A program made the position numbers and the translations under genes. A stretch of DNA of 64,000 nucleotides, taken from NCBI GenBank assembly GCA_009733775.1, contig WOGZ01000026.1, positions 124,001-188,000 of the forward strand, in the 5' to 3' direction. Every line of letters starts with the position of its first letter. Position 1 is the stretch's first letter. Shown here in pieces: positions 57,024-64,000 of the stretch. Below the pieces are notes generated by a model. That model saw nothing but the letters and a program-made list of their open reading frames with translations, was not told the DNA's origin and ran no database searches. This DNA comes from Alectoria sarmentosa (taxonomy: Eukaryota > Ascomycota > Lecanoromycetes > Lecanorales > Parmeliaceae).

Positions 57024-60000
57024 CTACCTCTTCAAAGTCTTCTGCTTCTCCGCATCCCCCACCAACTTCCTCCCCATGACCACCAACCCCTTCCTCCCCC
57101 TCACCCCATCCACATACCGCCTACTCACCCTCTCGCGATCCCCCTTCTCGCCAAAATCCTCCAGCTCCTCCTCCGTCTGCGGCACCCAGTACGGATCCTC
57201 ATCCAGCAACTCGAACCCTGAGAACACAAGCTGAGGCTGCGCGGCGCCCGACGTCCGCTTCCGGATCTCGTCGCTGAAGCCGAAGGATTCGGCGACGGGC
57301 AGGAGTGAGGAGATGAGGTAAAAGGGCGTGCCTTCTTTTAATGATTCGGTGAGGATGCGCCCTCGGCGCCGGGAGAGGACGTTATAGACGCGGCCGAGGA
57401 CTTCGGTTGATGCTTGGATTTCGCACGAGTAAATCGAGAGCATTAATCGGGGACTCCAGTCCATGAAGCCCTGGCGGATGGCGTCGCGAACGGTTTTGAT
57501 GGTCTCCCCGGTCAAGCGGCCCAGTTTCTCACGCGCTGAAGATTCTTCATCTGTTGGAGCGGAAACGGTGACGGATTCGAGGAAGACGGCGACGCCTTGC
57601 ATGGGTTCGTGGCACATGGGGCCTTGGGCTGTGGATAGTTGGAATGCGTAGGATATCTTGTCGGAGAAGTCTTGCGGGGTGAGAGTGTCTGGGCTCGATT
57701 TCGTGCCGGTCTTGTCTCTGTCGGCTTCGGGTAAATCATGAAGACTGTCGAACAAAACGTCAGCCGTGTGCTAGACCGATGGCTCAACATGGAGTATCTC
57801 ACAATCTCTGGCATGTCCCGTCTTCGGTAGCATCGATCAGCAAATTTGGCCCTGTTCGTCGTGGACCAAACGCTGCGATCTTCTCTACTATATCAGCCCA
57901 GATGTGTTCCTGACCTTTCACATCTGCGAACGCAGATCGAAGCCTTTCTCTGAAGTCTAATAGAGATAGCATGCCACTATCAGCTGCCGCTATCTCGTCA
58001 GCTTCATCTCGTTCTTCTGCATCCTCCCCATCCGTGGTCATTATTATTCTGCCTTCTTCTTGCTCTTTTCTCTCTGAATAAAGCCGCCGTATTGCTCCGG
58101 AATTCTTCAGTAAGAATCCTGTCACAGCATCTGGCAGCGGTCTGACCGTAATTCGTACCGTAATCTGCTTCGAAGTCGTAACACCAATAACTGTCCCTCT
58201 TGGCAGATCTCTGTTTTTCGGCGGCGACATATCCGCAGAACTCACAATCGTCTCACGATACGGCACAATAGGTTCTCCAGCCTGAATCTCGCACTTTGCA
58301 AATCTCTCTCTTAAGTCCTTCAGACACCGCTCAAGATGCAACTCCCCCGCCGTGAGAACAACATGTTCTCCACTCTCGAGAACTTCATACTGTGCGCAAG
58401 GATCACTTTGCTCTAGCAATTTCATCCCCCTAATCATCTTCTCCAGATCAGCAGGATTGACCGGCTCAAGCGCAACGCGAACGATGGGCTGGCTTCCCAT
58501 ATTGACGCCAGCGAGATTCACAGCGCCTTCTAGCTGGCTGCAGAGGGTACCAGATTTCAAGACATGACCTTCCAGACCGCCTATGCCGAAGACAACACCC
58601 GCGGGTACAGATGTCAACGATTCGAGGCCTCGGCCCATAAGGAGGTATAAGCCAGTAACTGTGACTTTCTGAGGCTCAGGCGTGGTATGCGGATATGCTG
58701 GTGAAAATTTGGGTGGAAGAACATAGACGGAGTCGCCGACAGAAAGGGTTCCCGAGTACAGTCTTGCAAAGCCAATCAAATGTTCTGGGTCTCCTTCAAC
58801 TTCGCCTATTGCGTGGTCACCATTTACGTCGGTCAGACTCGACTCGTCAAGGGCTTCTGTAACTCCGTTGAAATCGCCATTCAAGGCTTCTTCTTTCATA
58901 GCTGCTTGAGCCTTCTCAAGCTCCGCTCGTTTTTTCCGAGCTAAATCTCGTGCCTCCTCGCCTGTCATGGCACCACCTCCTTTTCGCTTGTTCTGCGGCA
59001 TTTCGCTTGCAGGCACTGCTACCATCTTGCTGACGTAGGCTACCACTGGGTCATCCTTGGATGATTTGATGTTGATCATTGCTTCTCGAACCGTTAGATC
59101 AACATGCTTCGCCCCTGGCGAAGCATCAATCAATGCGGGAAGACGGCTTGCTTGCGCTGCTGGCGGAGCGGGAAGATGCTCGATGACCGATACAAGCACA
59201 GCTGTCGAAAGAGGAAGCCATGCAGAGAAGACAGTAGTCATGATTGCTCGAGGATCCCTCGAACGTAGTACATGCGGCGGTACCGTCAAAGACAGCGACT
59301 TTGTGATTTTCTCAACCATTGCTGGATCTCCTTTGCCTTTGTCTCCTCCTGTAGTGGCTTCGTAAACAGCCCAGATGTTATTCAAGACCAGTTGCACGAA
59401 CATGGGCCTTAGAGCTCTACCTTTCAGGTGCTTAGACCCGAGTACTCTCTTCGTCTTGGGTTCCAAGTAGAAATCTCCCCAGAGCACTTTTTCCAAAACG
59501 GAGCGCTTGATGCCCAATTTTTTCTCATAAAGCGAAGCAAACTGCCGGACTGTGAAAGCCCATCCATCAACAGCACTACTGAAAATGACATTGTTCTTCT
59601 CCGGAGCAAAATAAAGATCTTCATCGTCTTTCTCTTCAAACTCACCAGTAGTACCACTCGTAGCAATACTTTCGGAATCTTCATTTACAGATTCCTTTGT
59701 AGCCTTCCTCTCTGCCCTCTCAGTTTCTTTCGCCGCTGCAGCGGCGACCCTCTCCTCAACCCTCTCTCTCCACTGCAGGTCCTCCTCCATTCTCTCACCC
59801 TGGAAGAAACTCCCGATAACCGCATTCACCTGCTCTAATAGCTTACTCAGATGCGTATACGCTTCCCCAGGACTCATCTTGAGTTCTGTAATCAGCCTAT
59901 CAACCTTATTGATAACCAAAAGCGGCTTCAAATGCTCCGTCCACGTCTGCCGCAGCACCGTAACAGTCTGACTACAAACGCCCTCTACCGCATCAACAAG

Positions 60001-60477
60001 CACGAGCGCTCCATCGCACAATCTACTCGCCGTACTGACTTCGCTGCTGAAATCGATATGGCCGGGAGAATCGATTAGATTGATGAGATACTCTTTTTGC
60101 ACAGGAGAAGCTTCCGGCGCTGAGCGGCGGAACAATGAGAAGTAAAGAGAGATTGCCGATGATTCCATCGTGATACCGCGGAGCTGCTCATCAGGGCGGG
60201 AATCTAGGTAGCGGATTTTGCCGGCAAGTTTAGGGGAAATGATGCCGTTGGTTGCGATGAGGGCGTCGGTGAGGGAGGTTTTACCATGGTCCTAGCTTTT
60301 GTTTTAGTAAACATCCTTGAAGAGATATGAAACTAGCCACTTACAACGTGGGCGAGTATACAGATCTACCTTTGGGTCAGCTTATGAAATACATGTGGAC
60401 GTTGGGATGCCTACATTCCTGACTTCATCGGCGTTGCGCTGAAGCCCAATGAGCTTTTCTGGATTTACGACAGGCAT
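57024..60477 (-). CDS. RIA1: elongation factor-like GTPase 1 (ribosome maturation)
   Basis: Four exons: 60415-60477, 60345-60365, 57803-60291, 57024-57744 (1097 aa; yeast Ria1/Efl1 1110); introns 49, 53 and 58 nt. Efl1 is an EF-2 paralogue that works with Sdo1 (SBDS) to release Tif6 from the 60S subunit. The 21-nt second exon codes only ICILAHV, and the P-loop DHGKTSL starts exon 3. Further G motifs: GITMES, IDSPGHIDFS, NKVDR. An Efl1-type acidic insertion (ESIATSGTTGEFEEKDDEDL) follows, then EF-2 domains II-V (GVVFGIGGLEGHVLKSGTLC, LTAGELHLERCLKDL, DWSPRLMLSIYSCEIQAS). All parts are intact. Confidence 0.95.
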
Positions 60478-61046
60478 CTTGATTGAATATTGCCTGACAT
60501 ATTCGTGCCTTTACGGATGAAAGCGATCAAGAATTGAGATGATTCATGTTGATTCGGAGATAGTTTTCTATTGTTGCGGTCGGGAAGAACGTCTCGTTTG
60601 CGGAGCGTGGAGAAGGCAATACTCAGACTACATCCAGTCGCCGTCTTTATATCGAAAAGACTTTTAGATGTGAAGCATACGCTTTCTATTCTTGATCATG
60701 GGACATTGCGGCCAGATATTTAAGGTCTTCATACTAAATCTTCTTTCCGCTATGGTGGATCATTTGCTATGCTACATACGACAAATGCTACCAACGCCAG
60801 TGTAGAGTGGGTTTTGGCTCAACAGGTCAAGCTCACCGGACAAGGGACGTTTGTACAAGAAGTTACAGAAATGCTGGAGTATTGCTTGCTTGCTCGCTCT
60901 CGACGTCGTACCCATGGAGATCCACCGAACACCAGCTTCCCTGTAGAACTTTGTGAAGCAATCAACCTTACATACACCACCAATCTCCCGAGGAATTCCG
61001 CAATCACAGCGAGCTTAGCAGTGCCTATGGAGGGTTACATGATGAG
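60478..61046. other. intergenic between two GTPase genes
   Basis: 569 bases: promoter of Efl1 and 3' end of mitochondrial EF-Tu (both minus strand). A 106-aa plus-strand frame (60769-61089) overlaps the EF-Tu end and looks spurious. Confidence 0.5.
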
Positions 61047-62725
61047 TTATTTGATGACTCGTGTGACCAGGCCGGTGGCGACCTATTGAGTGTTCGGAGT
61101 CAGCATTGCCTTTTCATAATATCTCTCGAGTCACATGAAAAGTTCTTGGAGCATGATACTCCCGGGTCATGTCTAATAATTCCAAGTGCTCTCTATAGAG
61201 AACATATTCGGAGAGTAGCTTACCGTGCGTCCACCCTCCCGGATGTTGAACCTCTGCCCACTCTCGAGGGCGATAGGGTTGTAGATATCACACAACATCT
61301 CGACATTGTCTCCTGGCATAACCATCTTGGAGCGATCTTCAACGTCCTCCGGCCAGTGTAGAGCGGCAGCTTCATCTGCGTGATGAGTCAGTACAGGTGC
61401 GTGCAATCCATGCGGTCCAAGGAAACATACCAGCAGTTCTCAAGTAAATCTGTGGCCGATAGTTATCCGAGAATCCAGTGTGGCGGCCGCCTTCCTCCTT
61501 TGTGAGGACATACATCGAGCACAGGAATTGTTTATGTGCTTTTGCAGAACCTGGTTTGGCAATGATCATGCCTCGCTTCACTTCTTCTCGCTTGACACCA
61601 CGAAGCAAGAGTCCAGAGTTGTCGCCAGCTCTTGACTCGTCGCAAGACTTCTTGAAGGTCTCGATGTCCGTGACTTTGGTCTTGATGGGATGCTCGCCTT
61701 TGCCTACGAGCTCGACCTCGGAATCCTTCTTCAAGGTACCACGCTCCACTCTTCCTGAGGCCACAGTACCACGGCCTGGAATGGAAAATACATCTTCAAC
61801 AGACATGAGGAAGGGTTTCTCGGTCTCACGCTGGGGTGTTGGGATCCAGGTGTCCACCGCATTCAGCAGCTCATCGATTTTTTGCGCCCCTATCTCGGGC
61901 TGTCGACCGTCGAGCGCACATAAAGCCGAACCAAGAACGATGGGTGTCGTTTCTCCTTCAAAGCCGTAGGTGGTCAGTAGCTCTCTCATCTCCATTTCCA
62001 CGAGCTCCAACATCTCTTTGTCCTCTATCGCATCGACCTTGTTGACGAACACCACAATCTTCTGGACTCCGACCTGTCGCGCGAGAAGGAGATGTTCTCT
62101 TGTCTGCGGCCTGTATGCGGTCAATCTCTGTTCCCAACCCAAGTGTTCTGTGCGCCACCCACATTTGCCCATCAGATGCGGCCACCACGATAACAGCTCC
62201 GTCCATACTTGAAGCACCCGTAATCATATTCTTGACGTAATCAGCGTGCCCGGGGCAGTCGACGTGGGAGTAATGCCGCGCCTCCGTGTTGTACTCGATA
62301 TGTGCTGAGGAGATGGTGATACCACGCTTCCGCTCTTCGGGTGCCTTGTCAATTGCGCCATATTCGAGGAAGTTGGCCATGCCCTTCTCAGCCTGTCGTT
62401 TCGTGATAGCAGCGGTCAGGGTGGTCTAATAGTAACGATTAGCACTGGCTTTGCGAACTTCGAGTTGGCAATGCGCGCACCTTGCCGTGGTCGACGTGAC
62501 CAATGGTGCCTGTTCAAATCAGCTTCAATTATACGTTGATTATAACGCCAATCCCATACCGATGTTTACATGAGGTTTCGACCGCTCAAAGACTGTGGCA
62601 AGCCCCCGTATTCTATTTGCATCTCTCCCGAAAACTTGCTGTACCGGGTTGACGCCCCTGTGCTGCCGTGCAGCAAATCGGCTTGTCCGTAGTAACGGTG
62701 CCAACGAGCGAGCGATGATTGCCAT
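61047..62725 (-). CDS. TUF1: mitochondrial elongation factor Tu
   Basis: Six exons: 62560-62725, 62481-62509, 62163-62425, 61431-62110, 61224-61375, 61047-61082 (441 aa); introns 50, 55, 52, 55 and 141 nt. EF-Tu brings aminoacyl-tRNA to the mitoribosome. The first exon codes an Arg-rich presequence (IIARSLAPLLRTSRFAARQ). G motifs: GHVDHGK (the intron falls between K and T), RGITI, DCPGHADYV, NKVDA, and GSAL. Domain II/III marks are IPGRGTVASGRVERG, GLLLRGVKREEVKRGM and RFNIREGGRT. The last exon is only 36 nt and supplies VATGLVTRVIK, completing the family C-terminus. Start at ATG 62725. Confidence 0.95.
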
Positions 62726-62925
62726 CTTGAGCCACCTCACACGAACGCCTGAAGACCAAAGGGAGCAGAGATGAAGAAAAAGAAGGGCAGAAACGATCGG
62801 GCTTCTTGAAATCTTTGGATCGTTACTTTACTAAAAAGAATTAGCGCTTCGAGCGCTCCGCGGCAAATCTTCTCTAGCGCGAGCCGAGAAGCCAAGCCAA
62901 AATACCGAGTTTTGAAGCCTCGTCA
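62726..62925. promoter_or_regulatory. bidirectional promoter, TUF1 / mitochondrial IF3
   Basis: 200 bases between divergent starts of two mitochondrial translation factors. Includes the repeated GC-rich palindrome-like GCGCTTCGAGCGCTC near 62846. Shared control is likely but unproven. Confidence 0.6.
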
Positions 62926-63762
62926 ATGGAGTATACTTGGATTATGAAACGCTCGATCCATCGCACCACCACTTCAGAAGCTTTACGACGAGTGTTCCTA
63001 CCACTGAACGACGTACCAAGGACCTATACCTCAAACCCTATCCTCAAACGCGCAAACACTCGGCCGCAATGCCTCTCTCGCCCTCCCTTCCCTCTCTGCC
63101 CTCAATATCCCCGCAATGCATCCACCGGCGGTCACATGGTGCGAAGCCAAAAATATACCATGATCAAACCCAAGGGCAGAATGTTCGGAACCAAAGACGG
63201 CCCTAAACGCCGTCCACGGGACGAAGAAATCAAAGCCTTCAAAGTCTACATTGTCCGCCCCGGAGACGACCGCCTTCCAGAACTCAGATTGCTATCCCAA
63301 GTGCTGGGAGATCGAGAACGAGACGAGAAGGGCCGCCCCACACAATTCATACAAGAGGTCTCTCCTCCGAGCCAAGAGCGCCCTCACCCTATTTGCAAAC
63401 TGTGCGACAAGAAAGCCGAGCGCGAGGCTGAAGAAGCGAGACGGAAAACGGCCAAGTCGAACAAGTTGAAGTCGCAGTTGAAGCAACTGGAGATTAGTTG
63501 GATTGTCAGCGATAATGATTTGGGACATCGGATGGCGCGGTTGAAGGAGTTTCTGGAGAAGGGCTGGAGGGTGGAGATTTTGTTTGGGGTTAAGAGGAAA
63601 GGGTGGAAGGATAAGAGGGAGGCGAGTCCGGAAGAGGCGAATAATGTGTTGGAGAAGATTAGAAAGGCTGTTGGCGAAGTTGAGGGAGCGCAGGAAAAGC
63701 AGATGCAGGGAAAGGTTGGGCAGGTGGCTATTTTGTTCTTTGAGGGGAAAGTGAAGAAATAA
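62926..63762 (+). CDS. mitochondrial translation initiation factor IF3
   Basis: Single exon, 278 aa. The basic N-terminus (MKRSIHRTTTSEALRRVFLP if started at the second ATG, 62944) is a mitochondrial presequence; I give the first ATG, 62926. The IF3 N-domain region shows IKAFKVYIVRPGD and LRLLSQVLGDR, a charged linker helix (KAEREAEEARRKTAKSNKLK), and the C-domain LKQLEISWIVSDNDLGHRMA, RLKEFLEKGWRVEILFGVKRK and the closing VGQVAILFFEGK. Mitochondrial IF3 (Aim23 in yeast) keeps mitoribosomal subunits apart and helps start selection. It is divergent from TUF1. Confidence 0.9.
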   Translation: MEYTWIMKRSIHRTTTSEALRRVFLPLNDVPRTYTSNPILKRANTRPQCLSRPPFPLCPQYPRNASTGGHMVRSQKYTMIKPKGRMFGTKDGPKRRPRDEEIKAFKVYIVRPGDDRLPELRLLSQVLGDRERDEKGRPTQFIQEVSPPSQERPHPICKLCDKKAEREAEEARRKTAKSNKLKSQLKQLEISWIVSDNDLGHRMARLKEFLEKGWRVEILFGVKRKGWKDKREASPEEANNVLEKIRKAVGEVEGAQEKQMQGKVGQVAILFFEGKVKK

Positions 63763-64000
63763 AGAATCGAAGAACCTTTTACCCATGTCTAAAATATCTC
63801 AGATACACTACCAGACCCTTCACACGTCGAAAATGAATGATCTGTTGCTCTTCAACACATACTGAGGAAATGTGGCGGAGTTTTGACCATCGCAAGCAAA
63901 ACGCAACATCCATTCTCGAACCTAAAAGCTAACCAAGACAGGTGCTGGACAATGTCTTCTTTTCGACACCCTTATTATCCTCGCCGCCAGTGAAACAGCC
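63763..64000. other. downstream flank of IF3
   Basis: Last 238 bases: presumed 3' UTR and intergenic sequence. Nothing recognised. Confidence 0.5.

Noticed and set aside
60769..61089. A 106-aa plus-strand frame
   Set aside because: Antisense to the TUF1 3' end and promoter area; composition looks random.
1..64000. CRISPR arrays, prophage, bacterial operons or a secondary-metabolite cluster
   Set aside because: No spaced direct repeats, no phage genes and no PKS, NRPS or terpene synthase; the single oxygenase is isolated.

Overview
The window reads as nuclear DNA of a filamentous ascomycete (Pezizomycotina). The signs are short introns (about 41-140 nt, most near 50) with GT...AG ends and CTAAC/CTGAC/TACTAAC-like branch sites; nuclear genes for mitochondrial translation; fungal NLRs, PTH11/rhodopsin-like membrane proteins and a DUF7730-type protein; and an AT-rich block beside a gene carrying CAA-to-TAA nonsense changes, as expected from RIP. 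No bacterial operon, CRISPR array or intact transposon is visible. All gene models were made by reading splice sites by eye and checking that reading frames join across every intron; none was tested against RNA or a database.

Layout. 0-9 kb: end of an ATF/CREB-type bZIP gene, mitochondrial 3-hydroxyisobutyryl-CoA hydrolase, a CorA-like protein and a divergently placed CmcJ/AsaB-like oxygenase. 10-14 kb: an intact ten-exon NLR (alpha/beta-hydrolase-like, NB-ARC, TPR). 14.7-17.2 kb: head-to-head mitoribosomal genes uL4m and mL38, then a poly-G run and a 10-N gap. 18-21 kb: a GT32 glycosyltransferase, an AT-rich island and a broken aspartic-protease-like gene. 21.5-25.6 kb: exosome subunit Csl4 and armadillo protein Vac8. 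28-35.8 kb: a DUF7730-type protein, a small secreted protein, a decayed 3-hydroxyanthranilate dioxygenase-like gene and a rhodopsin-like membrane protein whose fourth intron has a GA donor. 37-45 kb: amino-acid permease, Imp1 peptidase, PTH11-like protein and TLC-domain protein. 45.7-48.6 kb: a NACHT-ankyrin NLR with a recent 63-bp repeat duplication and a frame break at a T6 run. 49-55.5 kb: a perfect 19-bp hairpin, two secreted-protein genes, a tRNA-like relic and a decayed Ser/Gly-rich gene. 57-63.8 kb: Efl1/Ria1, mitochondrial EF-Tu and, divergent from it, mitochondrial IF3.

Two themes link the genes. One is housekeeping organelle and ribosome biology (uL4m, mL38, EF-Tu, IF3, Efl1, Imp1, HIBYL-CoA hydrolase), with two head-to-head pairs sharing short promoters. 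The other is an accessory layer: two NLRs of different architecture, secreted and membrane receptor-like proteins, and several decaying genes with different kinds of lesion (C-to-T nonsense, tandem duplication, homopolymer indels, splice-donor loss). I found no clear biosynthetic cluster. The strongest leads are the two NLRs, the RIP-like lesions at 20.4 kb and the 19-bp hairpin at 49.0 kb.
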